Notes under the pieces: generated by a model
Databases searched by the model: none
The model's input: the letters and a program-made list of their open reading frames with translations, nothing else
What the model was told of the DNA's origin: nothing
Shown: positions 48,804 to 56,801 of the stretch, in pieces
Position numbering within the stretch: position 1 is the stretch's first letter
Layout: every line of letters starts with the position of its first letter
From: Parasporobacterium sp.
Lineage (GTDB): Bacteria > Bacillota > Clostridia > Lachnospirales > Lachnospiraceae
Direction: 5' to 3'
Length of the DNA: 64,000 nucleotides
NCBI GenBank assembly: GCA_017459985.1
Contig: JAFUBX010000036.1
Location: 1-64,000 of the forward strand
Program-made: the position numbers and the translations under genes

Positions 48804-49454
48804 TTATTTCTCCGCCGGATTACCGGCCTTTCTCCTTCCCCTCGTGATATCATACCGGAACAGATCAAACTTTGAAAATCCCATCTGTCTCAGCTGTTCC
48901 TGACTTCTCCTCCGGTCCTCTTCCGTATTAAACCCTTCGATCAGGGGAATCCGGACCCTGATCTTCTCCGGATCTGTCTTCTCCAGGAGAAGCCGAAGCC
49001 CGGCAAGGGTCTTTTCATTACTGCAGCCGGTATAGGCTCTGTAGATTCCCGGATCCATATCCTTGATATCCACCAGAAACAGATCGATATCAGGGATCAC
49101 TTTGGCAAGCTCCTTTGGATCTACAGCCAGAGAAGATTCCAGACCGATCTTCCAGCCGGACGGAGCCTCCTTGCGGAAGGCATGGATAAAATCCGCCTGC
49201 AGCAGCGGTTCTCCGCCGCCGAACATCACGCCTCCTCCGGTGGCGAGAAAATACAGATCATCGACAGCAACCGTTTCGATCAGCTGCTGCACTGTATATT
49301 CCTTTGCAGGTTCCGGTGCTTCAAAGCACTGGGGATTCAGACAGTATCTGCAGCGTAACGGGCAGCCGTATCCTGCTGCCAGAGTCGTTACCCCTTCCCC
49401 GTCAGTTACGATCCGGAGTCTTGAGACCCCGATCGACCGGAATACCAGAGACAT
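48804..49454 (-). CDS. radical SAM enzyme (activating-enzyme-like)
   Basis: 216 residues from ATG at 49454 (AGGTGAG upstream); longer frame extensions overlap the neighbour gene and lack homology. The SAM [4Fe-4S] motif is CPLRCRYC (CxxxCxxC) in YGCPLRCRYCLNP, followed by VMFGGGEPLLQ and FLVDIKDMDPGIYRAYTG, which resemble pyruvate formate-lyase activating enzymes. It lacks the extra ferredoxin domain of many glycyl-radical activases and no glycyl-radical enzyme is near. It begins 4 bases after the Cys-rich protein gene, so the two are certainly co-transcribed; a modification role on that protein is a hypothesis. Confidence 0.87.
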   Translation of the reverse strand: MSLVFRSIGVSRLRIVTDGEGVTTLAAGYGCPLRCRYCLNPQCFEAPEPAKEYTVQQLIETVAVDDLYFLATGGGVMFGGGEPLLQADFIHAFRKEAPSGWKIGLESSLAVDPKELAKVIPDIDLFLVDIKDMDPGIYRAYTGCSNEKTLAGLRLLLEKTDPEKIRVRIPLIEGFNTEEDRRRSQEQLRQMGFSKFDLFRYDITRGRRKAGNPAEK

Positions 49455-49458
49455 GATC

Positions 49459-49935
49459 TCACCTGCCTTCTGACCGGGCATCATACATGTCGTCATAGGA
49501 AATATATCCCGACAGCTCATCCTCCGGAATGAATACGCTGTCATCCTCACCATTATCGATCCAGGCTTCATAAGCAACTTCTCCGTCCAGCTCGATAATC
49601 TCCGGCTCCGTTTCCTGTTTCTTCTCATGCAGCACGATCAGATCCCGGATTCCCTGAACCGCCTGCTCTCCGAACTCCGCCACGTCCTCCAGGGTACATC
49701 CGGTCAGTCCGGCGATGCATGCAGCAGAAACTCCGGTGAGTGCCACCGCCTTTCCCAGCCGGCGTCTCAGGGACAGTTCCCGCTCCAGCTGACGCACTTC
49801 ACTTTCGCATTTCGGACAGGTCCCCTTACAGTTGCCCTTATGGGTACATTCACTGACGACCCATTCGATGTCATTCTGCTCTGCAATTGACTTTCTGATA
49901 TCTTTCAAAATCCTGCATTTGTCTTTTCCGTTCAT
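49459..49935 (-). CDS. Cys-rich CGTCPKC-type protein with internal lipobox-like segment
   Basis: 158 residues, AAAGGAG before ATG. The N-terminal 60 residues form a helical domain with a tight cysteine set: C7, C30, C36, C40, C43 (SECTHKGNCKGTCPKCESEV), then an arginine-rich helix (LERELSLRRRLGK). This is followed by a hydrophobic stretch (62-79) ending LTGC at residue 80, which looks like a lipoprotein signal placed inside the protein. The rest is strongly acidic (EPEIIELDGE, DNGEDDSVFIPEDELSGY). A similar GTCPKC N-terminal domain occurs, to my recollection, on diverse gut-bacterial proteins of unknown role. First gene of the operon, directly ahead of a radical SAM enzyme. Zinc or Fe-S binding is likely; function unknown. 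Confidence 0.82.
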   Translation of the reverse strand: MNGKDKCRILKDIRKSIAEQNDIEWVVSECTHKGNCKGTCPKCESEVRQLERELSLRRRLGKAVALTGVSAACIAGLTGCTLEDVAEFGEQAVQGIRDLIVLHEKKQETEPEIIELDGEVAYEAWIDNGEDDSVFIPEDELSGYISYDDMYDARSEGR

Positions 49936-50038
49936 TTTTGTCTCCTTTTACGTGTGCAATCTGATGAAATGATATGTTTCTGCCAATAAAGTACCCGGGA
50001 CCCGTAGGATTCCTACGAAAAAAATCCGTTTTCCGGAA

Positions 50039-50692
50039 TTATTTCCGGAGCCCTGCATACCGGTCCACCATGTCCTTCGCATCATAGTAGATCTGATGCT
50101 CCTTTACAAACCGGAACTCTCCGTTCCGGACTTCGAGAATATTCACTTCGCAGTTTAACGGCACATGCTGCTGCCAGAAATCCGAGGGATCTTCATAGAG
50201 AAAATTCAGCATTGCCCGCATGGCGAATCCATGAAGGGAGATGAGATAGGTCTTATCATCCCCTGCGGCGGCCAGTTCCCGCAGAAACTCCTGGGTCCTC
50301 TGGCAGACCATCCCTGCAGTCTCTCCGTTGGGAAACCCGGGAAAATCCAGGGGCGAATTGAAAAAGGCCCGGGCCTCCGGAAAAACGATCGTCCCGTTTT
50401 CCGTGCGGATCGTTCTTCCTTCCCAGTCCCCCATATTGATCTCTTTGATCCGCTCATCCGTCCGGATCGGAACCTCCGGATTGCCGCTTTCCGTAAGAAC
50501 ATACTGCGCTGTCTGGACCGCCCGGATCAGCGGACTGCTGTAACATCCGTCAAATCGGACTCCCCGCAGGCCTTTTCCGGTTTCCCTGGCCAGCTCGACC
50601 CCCTTCTCATTCAGAGGATTATCGGTCCATCCCTGAAATCTTCCTTCTTTGTTCGCCTGTGTTTCTCCATGTCGTATGACGTATAACAGCAT
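50039..50692 (-). CDS. histidine phosphatase (phosphoglycerate mutase superfamily)
   Basis: 217 residues from ATG at 50692, which has GGAAGGA upstream and starts MLLYVIRHGETQANKEGRFQ as family members do. The catalytic RHG histidine, the second arginine and late SLHGFAMRAM histidine are present. Substrate unknown; relatives include alpha-ribazole phosphatase (CobC) and cofactor-dependent mutases, and a cobalamin operon lies 5 kb away, but this gene is separate with its own promoter (50736-50764). Confidence 0.9.
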   Translation of the reverse strand: MLLYVIRHGETQANKEGRFQGWTDNPLNEKGVELARETGKGLRGVRFDGCYSSPLIRAVQTAQYVLTESGNPEVPIRTDERIKEINMGDWEGRTIRTENGTIVFPEARAFFNSPLDFPGFPNGETAGMVCQRTQEFLRELAAAGDDKTYLISLHGFAMRAMLNFLYEDPSDFWQQHVPLNCEVNILEVRNGEFRFVKEHQIYYDAKDMVDRYAGLRK

Positions 50693-50735
50693 ACCCGTTC
50701 CTTCCTTCTGTACAAAACGTAACAACTTTATAGGA

Positions 50736-50764
50736 ATTTTACAATCCGGCTGTCAGATATTCAA
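50736..50764 (-). promoter_or_regulatory. promoter of the histidine phosphatase gene
   Basis: Minus strand TTGAAT (50759-50764), 17-base spacer, TAAAAT (50736-50741). Confidence 0.65.
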
Positions 50765-50850
50765 TATTAAAAGCAATTTATCTTTTCATGGAAATCCTGT
50801 ACAATAATAAGAACGATCAACTATTTATCCCGACGAAGGAGACTCTGATC

Positions 50851-51381
50851 ATGATGAAGTTTTTTCAGAAGATGAGTAAAGACGCTTTTAAGCTGCAGTT
50901 CGCTGCTTTTTTATGGATCCTGATCTGCAATATCCTGGTTCAGATCCTTCATGAGCCTCTGGAAAGCATCGGCGTCCCGGGCTGGACGATTTTCCTGGCC
51001 AACGTGCTTTTCTTTATCAAGAACAACCCGAATCATAAAGAAGGATTGCTGGAGAACGCCTGCGGCGGCATTTTCGGACTGATCTGCGCCGTCGGCCTGG
51101 TCTATATGGACGGATGGCTGGTGGGACTCGGACTGTCCCCTGTCATGGCCATCATTATCCCCATCGCAATCTTCCTGTTCCTGACTATTGCGATCCACCC
51201 CCTGGTTCCCTATGTATTCAATAACATGGCTCTGTGTTTCTTCATGGTGGCCCTGATTGAAATGACGGTTGTGGAAAACCTCTGGGGGCATATCCTGGGC
51301 GTGATCCTTGGAAATGTGATCGTAAATGTGGGAACGATCCTGGTGATCGACCTGGTATTAAAATGGTCCGCAAAAAAATGA
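50851..51381 (+). CDS. integral membrane protein, DUF1097-like
   Basis: 176 residues from the first of two adjacent ATGs (50851), GGAG 9 bases upstream; an earlier in-frame ATG has no ribosome site. Five to six hydrophobic spans, starting FAAFLWILICNILVQIL and ending VIVNVGTILVIDLVLKW. The GWTIFLANVLFF and glycine-rich ENACGGIFGLICAVGLVYM segments recall DUF1097 membrane proteins, but the match is weak. Weak promoter TTTATC-17-TACAAT at 50777-50805. It converges on the histidine kinase gene, whose stop lies 5 bases away. Confidence 0.75.
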   Translation: MMKFFQKMSKDAFKLQFAAFLWILICNILVQILHEPLESIGVPGWTIFLANVLFFIKNNPNHKEGLLENACGGIFGLICAVGLVYMDGWLVGLGLSPVMAIIIPIAIFLFLTIAIHPLVPYVFNNMALCFFMVALIEMTVVENLWGHILGVILGNVIVNVGTILVIDLVLKWSAKK

Positions 51382-51386
51382 TCTGA

Positions 51387-52703
51387 TCAGTCTTTCTGCT
51401 CTTTCGGAAAGACCAGGGTGATCCTGGTTCCTTCCCCTTCCGTACTTTCAAGCTCCACGGAGGCATTGTGAAATCTTGCCCCGTGCTTGACAATGGAAAG
51501 CCCGAGACCCGTTCCTTCGATGCCGGAGGAATGGGTTTTGTCTACCCGGAAAAATCGTTCGAACACCCGGCTCTGATATTCTTCCGGAATCCCGATTCCG
51601 GTGTCCGCCACACAAAGCCGTACCTGTGTCTCATTTTCTGAGAGTTCCACTGTTACGCTCCCGCCGGCATGATTATATTTGATCGCATTGTCACACAGAT
51701 TATGCAGCATTTCACTGAGCAGCTGCGAGATTCCTCTGACATGGACTTCTTCCCCCTTCACCTCCAGGGAGACATGGCTCTGCTCCGCTTTGCTTCTTAA
51801 GCTGTCCAGCACCTCGTAGGACAGTTTTCTCAGATCAATGTCTTCCTGGGTGGGTCCTACTGCATCCTGGTCCAGATTGGACAAGGCAATGATATCATCG
51901 ATCAGGGAGATCAGCCGCTGGGACTCTTTGTGGATCTCCCCGGAATACTCCTTTGTCTTTTCGGGAGAAACGATTCCCTCAGACATGAGCTGCGCAAACC
52001 CGGAGATTGCGGTGACCGGTGCCTTCAGCTCATGGGAAATATTGGCGGTAAATTCCCGGCGCATCTGCTCCCGCTGAAAAGTTTCGTCCTGAATCGTCAG
52101 CTTCTGTTCCTGGATCTTCTCGATCAGCGGCCGGATCTCCGGATAGGATTCTTCATCCGGATGATCCAGATCGATCTCATTGATGGGTTTTACGATCTTC
52201 CGGGCTGCCCGGAATGCCAGGACGGCGGAAATAATCAGAACAATGACCAGCACCCACAGAACCGGGCTGACCCGCAGGAAGGCGTCCCAGATGGAGCGAA
52301 GATGCATGCTGAGCCTCAGCACACTGCCATCCGGGCAGGAAAACGCATAGTACAGGATCCGGGCGGAATCCTGGTCAGACCTGCGGATTGCATGTCCTTC
52401 TCCCTCATTAAATGCATCCCGGACCTCCGGGTCTTCAGTGGCCTTTTCCTGACCGGTACCATTGGAGAACAGGATCCGGCCGTCCGCTCCGATCCAGACC
52501 ACCGGATTGTCCGGATCCAGCTGTTCCAGATACTCTGTTCCGTCCAGCAGAAGACCTGCCTGTGCATAGACCGCTTCCTGGCGGAGGGCTTCATAACCGT
52601 CATTGCGGGATCCCGTATACTGCAGAGCAAAAAACAGCAGTCCGCAGATGATCAGCACGGATACTCCCACCAGCAGTATATTTCTGAATATTGTTTTGAT
52701 CAT
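51387..52703 (-). CDS. PhoR-like sensor histidine kinase without a neighbouring regulator
   Basis: 438 residues: transmembrane segment 8-28, an extracytoplasmic sensor of about 115 residues, second segment 148-165, HisKA domain with the phospho-accepting H224 in NISHELKAP, and HATPase with NLCDNAIKYN, DTGIGIPEE and GTGLGLSI. The motif set is that of PhoR/WalK-like kinases. Its ATG overlaps the stop of the Na/Pi cotransporter gene (ATGA), so the two are translationally coupled and it is probably concerned with phosphate. No response regulator gene lies in the operon or within the window. Confidence 0.93.
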   Translation of the reverse strand: MIKTIFRNILLVGVSVLIICGLLFFALQYTGSRNDGYEALRQEAVYAQAGLLLDGTEYLEQLDPDNPVVWIGADGRILFSNGTGQEKATEDPEVRDAFNEGEGHAIRRSDQDSARILYYAFSCPDGSVLRLSMHLRSIWDAFLRVSPVLWVLVIVLIISAVLAFRAARKIVKPINEIDLDHPDEESYPEIRPLIEKIQEQKLTIQDETFQREQMRREFTANISHELKAPVTAISGFAQLMSEGIVSPEKTKEYSGEIHKESQRLISLIDDIIALSNLDQDAVGPTQEDIDLRKLSYEVLDSLRSKAEQSHVSLEVKGEEVHVRGISQLLSEMLHNLCDNAIKYNHAGGSVTVELSENETQVRLCVADTGIGIPEEYQSRVFERFFRVDKTHSSGIEGTGLGLSIVKHGARFHNASVELESTEGEGTRITLVFPKEQKD

Positions 52704-54475
52704 GTTCTGTCTCCGATCGATCCTGAATCAATGGTATATTTTTCCCTGTAGCTTTCATACAGCCGTTCGAAATCCGGCAGTCTCTTGTCTTTGACTCTTT
52801 CCAGATACTCATGGCCGGCGATATGCTCCGCATGCATTTCAATGATCGCTACGGCAATATTGGAACAATGGTCTGAGATCCGTTCAAAATTGGTGATCAG
52901 GTCATTAAAGACGAAGCCGTTGGCAATGGTGCACTGGCCCCGCTGCAGACGGTCCACATGACGCATCTTCATCTCATCGCTCAGATCATCAATCACCTCT
53001 TCCAGGGGTTCCACATGTTTTGCCAGCTCCGCATCCTCCGTGCGGAAGGCCTTCATCGTCGTCTGCAGGATCTCATTGATCGCGCCTTCCATCACCGACA
53101 GTTCCTGAAGCGCCGCGTCAGAAAAGGCCAGATGCTTGTCATGAATCTCCGCCGCATTTTCCGCAATATTCCTGGCGTGATCGGAGATCCGCTCCAGATC
53201 AGACAGGGAATGCAGATACACCGAAGCGTACCGGCTCTGCTGATCCGTCAGCTCCCGGCTGGTCAGCTTCATCAGATAATCCCCCAGTTCATCCTCGAAC
53301 ACATCCCCGTTGGCCTCCAGCTGATAGACTTTGTCAAGTCCCGCCTGCTGAAACTGGGTAATCAGGCTCATGGCGGCGCCGACCGCGGTCTCGGCCTGCT
53401 CCGACATCTGACTGATGGCCTGCCGGCTCTGTTCGATGGCCAGAGCCGGATGATTGATGAACCGTTCCTCCAGATTGAGGCCCGGAGTATCAGGTTTCTT
53501 TTTATCCGGAATCAGACGGACTACGACGGCTTCGATGACATCGGTGAAGGGCGCCAGGATCAGCAGTATGATCAGACGGAATATGGTATTCACAATCGCG
53601 ATGGTGACCGGGCTCATCACGGTATTCATAAAATAAAACTCAAATACCGCGTCCAGAATATAGAAAATGGAAGCAAATACCATGACTCCCATAAAATTAC
53701 AGACCAGGTAGCTGAAGGCCGTCCTTCTTCCGTTCACCTTGGCTCCCAGTGCGGACAGAAGCACCGGAAATGCGGCTCCGATCGAGATCCCCATCAGCAA
53801 AGGAAGCGCATTGCTCAGTGCGACAGCCCCCGTTACGGAAAGGGCCTGAATGATACCGACCGCTGCGGAAGCGGACTGCAGCAGAGCGCAGAACAGCAGT
53901 CCGATCAGCATTCCCAGAAGCGGGTTGGTCAGGCTGACCAGAAGAGAGGTGAACCAGGGCTGTTCCCCCAGACTACTGACGGAACCGCTCATGGTGCTCA
54001 TGCCGAACATCAGGATGGCAAACCCCATCATGATGTCGCCGATATGTTTATGCATGGGATTCTTGCTGAACATCCGGAGGATGATCCCCGCGACTGCCAC
54101 AATCCCTGTCAGGGTCGCTGTGGACAACAGGCTGCTCAGCCCGGAGGTGCCGTTAATGTAGCTGAGGCAGACCACCCAGCCGGTGATGCTGGTGCCCAGG
54201 ATGGCTCCCAGGATCACATAGATCGCCTGCCGGATCTTCATCATTTCCGAATTTACAAAACCCACAACCATCACGGAGGTTGCGGAAGAGGATTGGATCA
54301 CTGCGGTAACTCCCGTTCCCAGCAGGATCCCTTTGAGAGGGGTACTGGATAACTTAAAAAGGATCGGCTCCAGCTTATTTCCTGATACATGCTTGAGACC
54401 GTCTCCCATCAACGACATGCCGAATAAGAAAAGCGCTACGCCCGAAAGTAAACTGATCACATCGGTAATACTCAT
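52700..54475 (-). CDS. Na+/phosphate cotransporter with PhoU-like C-terminal domain
   Basis: 591 residues. Two inverted Na/Pi repeats carry the paired QSSSATSVMVVG and QSASAAVGIIQ motifs with eight or so membrane spans (1-310), then a cytoplasmic PhoU-like four-helix region (about 340-560, LTDQQSRYASVYLHSLSDLE and RISDHCSNIAV). This NptA/YjbB type moves inorganic phosphate, in YjbB outward; the PhoU part links it to phosphate signalling. Set between trpD and the histidine kinase in one operon. Confidence 0.93.
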   Translation of the reverse strand: MSITDVISLLSGVALFLFGMSLMGDGLKHVSGNKLEPILFKLSSTPLKGILLGTGVTAVIQSSSATSVMVVGFVNSEMMKIRQAIYVILGAILGTSITGWVVCLSYINGTSGLSSLLSTATLTGIVAVAGIILRMFSKNPMHKHIGDIMMGFAILMFGMSTMSGSVSSLGEQPWFTSLLVSLTNPLLGMLIGLLFCALLQSASAAVGIIQALSVTGAVALSNALPLLMGISIGAAFPVLLSALGAKVNGRRTAFSYLVCNFMGVMVFASIFYILDAVFEFYFMNTVMSPVTIAIVNTIFRLIILLILAPFTDVIEAVVVRLIPDKKKPDTPGLNLEERFINHPALAIEQSRQAISQMSEQAETAVGAAMSLITQFQQAGLDKVYQLEANGDVFEDELGDYLMKLTSRELTDQQSRYASVYLHSLSDLERISDHARNIAENAAEIHDKHLAFSDAALQELSVMEGAINEILQTTMKAFRTEDAELAKHVEPLEEVIDDLSDEMKMRHVDRLQRGQCTIANGFVFNDLITNFERISDHCSNIAVAIIEMHAEHIAGHEYLERVKDKRLPDFERLYESYREKYTIDSGSIGDRT

Positions 54476-54511
54476 AGCTCCTCCACATATGATTCCTGTT
54501 CTGTATGACTG

Positions 54512-55531
54512 CTATTCCCGGGACTGCCGAATAAATTCTTCCATTCTCCGCAGGGCTTCTTTGCTGTCAATGCAGTTCTGCGCAATCTCAATCCCGTCTT
54601 TTATGGAATCTGCCTTTCCGGCTGCATAGATGGCCGCGCCGGAATTCAGCAGAACGGTTCTTCTCTGGGGGCCCTTCTCACTTCCGTCCAGGACAGCCCT
54701 CGTAATCGCTGCATTGACTTCCGGAGTTCCTCCTACCAGCTGCTCTTTGCTGCATCTGCGGAATCCGAAATCCTCCGGCCGGATCACATAGGACCGGTAA
54801 TAGCCGTCCCTGATCTCACAGACTGCGGTTGCAGCACTCAGAGAGATCTCGTCCAGCTTATCCCGGCCATAAACGACCAGTCCCTTTTTCACCCCCAGCC
54901 TGATCAGGACCTTTGCCATAGGTTCCACCAGATATTCATCATAGACGCCCAGCAGATAATGGGTCGGGTTCGCAGGATTGGCCAGCGTACTGATCAGCCT
55001 CAGAGCGTTGCGGACCCCCAGCTCTTTCCGGATCTCCTCCAGCGCTTCGATCTGCTGGTGGTATTTCTGCGCAAAGAAGAAACAAAATCCGGTATCTTCC
55101 AGAAGTTCGATACATTTTTCCGGATCCAGGGAGATCTGTGCTCCCAGTGCCTCCAGACAGTCTGCAGTTCCGGATTTGGAGGACGCAGCCCGGTCTCCGT
55201 GCTTGGCAACATTGATCCCGGCGGCCGCAGCCACGAAGGCTGAAGTTGTGGAAATATTAAAACTGGAGGATCCGTCTCCTCCGGTCCCCACGATCTCCAG
55301 CACATCCAGATCATGTTCCACTGTCAGGCTGTGCCTTCTCATGGCGGATACACATCCGCTGATCTCTTCCACGCTTCCGTCGCCGGCCTTTTTGGTGGAA
55401 ATTGCCGCCAGCAGTGCTGCCGACTGGATCTGGGAAGCCCTCTGGCCGAGAACCTCATCCATCACGTTGTATGCTTCATCAAATGTAAGATCCTTCTTGT
55501 CAACGATTTTTTCAATTGCCTTCCCGATCAT
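54512..55531 (-). CDS. trpD: anthranilate phosphoribosyltransferase (stand-alone)
   Basis: 339 residues, complete TrpD fold. It joins anthranilate to PRPP, releasing pyrophosphate. Visible sites: GTGGDG (82-87), [27 protein letters not shown] (110-121, Asp where most TrpD have Asn), [25 protein letters not shown]-type stretch and DEISLSAAT. No other trp gene is nearby. It leads an operon with a phosphate transporter and a PhoR-like kinase, so a role outside tryptophan synthesis is possible. Promoter at 55595-55622. Confidence 0.88.
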   Translation of the reverse strand: MIGKAIEKIVDKKDLTFDEAYNVMDEVLGQRASQIQSAALLAAISTKKAGDGSVEEISGCVSAMRRHSLTVEHDLDVLEIVGTGGDGSSSFNISTTSAFVAAAAGINVAKHGDRAASSKSGTADCLEALGAQISLDPEKCIELLEDTGFCFFFAQKYHQQIEALEEIRKELGVRNALRLISTLANPANPTHYLLGVYDEYLVEPMAKVLIRLGVKKGLVVYGRDKLDEISLSAATAVCEIRDGYYRSYVIRPEDFGFRRCSKEQLVGGTPEVNAAITRAVLDGSEKGPQRRTVLLNSGAAIYAAGKADSIKDGIEIAQNCIDSKEALRRMEEFIRQSRE

Positions 55532-55594
55532 TTTTCTTCTCCTTTGTCCGGATGGATGTATCCCCCATGATACACTCCACCATCCTCTGTATCT

Positions 55595-55622
55595 ATATTA
55601 AATGAATCACGGGATTTGTCAA
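55595..55622 (-). promoter_or_regulatory. promoter of the trpD / Na-Pi / kinase operon
   Basis: Minus strand perfect TTGACA (55617-55622), 16-base spacer, TAATAT (55595-55600). A GTATC/GATAC hairpin lies in the leader. Confidence 0.75.
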
Positions 55623-55639
55623 ATACAAGATGAAAAACA

Positions 55640-56104
55640 TTATTTCAGTATCTGGGCAAGTCCGCAGATGACCCGGACAACCTCATCCGCCTCCTTCGCC
55701 AGCAGGCACAGGATCCGGCCGACACGCTCCCGGTAGTCCCGGTCTTCCCGGCTCAGGGGAATGATGCCGTTTCCGACTTCATCGCTGATCAGGATCAGTT
55801 CCTGATGGTTCTGTTCACATTTCCGGATCAGATGCCGGATCTGCTGCCAGGCTGTTTCTTGCTCTTCAAAACTGCGGATAATCAGATGCAGATGGTTTAC
55901 GATGATCACTTTCTGATTTCCGCCGGGGATCAGTTCCTGCAGTTCTTTGTCCTGGACCGTCTGTTCATCCAGGATCAGACATTCGTCTTCACACTGCCGG
56001 TTTATGTCCTCCGTCTCCGGATGCTCCTTTTCCAGTTCCTTCGCCACCTGTTCCAGAACGTATTCCAGTTTTCCCTGCGCAAATCCGCCAATGATTAATT
56101 TCAT
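55640..56104 (-). CDS. diverged CobU paralogue with degenerate P-loop
   Basis: 154 residues from ATG at 56104; a GTG four codons earlier is an alternative. The C-terminal part is plainly CobU (LISDEVGNGIIPLSREDRDY, then ERVGRILCLLAKEADEVVRVICGL), but the P-loop reads GGFAQGKL, losing the Ser/Thr, and the segment holding the guanylylated histidine is missing. A kinase/guanylyltransferase role is therefore unlikely. It follows the P-loop-intact CobU gene by 94 bases and may be its non-catalytic partner. Confidence 0.78.
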   Translation of the reverse strand: MKLIIGGFAQGKLEYVLEQVAKELEKEHPETEDINRQCEDECLILDEQTVQDKELQELIPGGNQKVIIVNHLHLIIRSFEEQETAWQQIRHLIRKCEQNHQELILISDEVGNGIIPLSREDRDYRERVGRILCLLAKEADEVVRVICGLAQILK

Positions 56105-56198
56105 ACTGTTTTCCACTTCTCCGCTTTTTACCGGCGGATTCTGTCTTTTTCTGCCGGTACCCTTGATTTTCGGCTCTGTCTGTCTTTCCCTGGAGCCG

Positions 56199-56747
56199 CT
56201 ATCTGATCTGCTGCGGGATCCCGGCCGTCACTTCAAATACCCTGTCCGAGTCTGCGGCCAGCTGCCAGTTTACCATTCCCAATGCTTTCGCGTAAGCGAC
56301 TGTGAGATGATCATATTCCATCCCGTCGTCAAAAATGTTGTTTGACACCAGCACCGCGTCTCTGACCTGCTGAGTCAGACCTTCGATCCCGGAGATCACT
56401 TTTTTCACGACCTGGGGGATCTTCCCGTCCGGCGATCCCCCGGCCGGATCGCTGTCAAACATCTCGTTTGCCACAAGGTTGGAAACGCATTCGATTAATA
56501 AAACCGCTTCCTCCGGTCGGGGAATTCTCCGGAGCGCTTCTTCAATGTTCCTGGGACATTCAATGGTCTGAAATCCCTTGCCGCTGCGCAGTTTTACATG
56601 CCGTTCCACCCGTCTTCGTCCTTCTTCGCCGGCGGCAATCATAGTGGCGATATAATACCGATGACCGGGTTCTGCCCCGGACATCACAAGATCCTCTGCA
56701 AACTCCGATTTTCCGCTTCCGCTTCCCCCGTAAACCAATGTTACCAT
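56199..56747 (-). CDS. cobU: adenosylcobinamide kinase / guanylyltransferase
   Basis: 182 residues. CobU phosphorylates adenosylcobinamide and transfers GMP to it. P-loop GGSGSGKS (7-14), YYIATMIA and the guanylylated histidine H50 in RRVERHVKLR, then IECVSNLVANEMF. The later segment VSNNIFDDGMEYDHLTVAYA replaces the usual NEVGxGIVP motif, which is instead kept in the next gene. It follows cobT by 54 bases. Confidence 0.87.
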   Translation of the reverse strand: MVTLVYGGSGSGKSEFAEDLVMSGAEPGHRYYIATMIAAGEEGRRRVERHVKLRSGKGFQTIECPRNIEEALRRIPRPEEAVLLIECVSNLVANEMFDSDPAGGSPDGKIPQVVKKVISGIEGLTQQVRDAVLVSNNIFDDGMEYDHLTVAYAKALGMVNWQLAADSDRVFEVTAGIPQQIR

Positions 56748-56801
56748 CTGTCTGTTCTCTGTTTTATTTCTTTCGCGTCTGTTCCTATTTCAAATCCGCT
56801 T

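Noticed and set aside
49455-49628. N-terminal extension of the radical SAM gene
   Set aside because: It overlaps the Cys-rich protein gene; homology and a ribosome site support the start at 49454.
50005-50035. CGTAGG/CCTACG hairpin as a terminator for the histidine phosphatase gene
   Set aside because: On the minus strand the T run comes before, not after, the hairpin, so it is not a terminator in the needed direction.
52958-54352. Plus-strand open frame opposite the Na/Pi cotransporter
   Set aside because: His- and Gln-rich antisense translation, no start signals; the minus-strand gene is certain.
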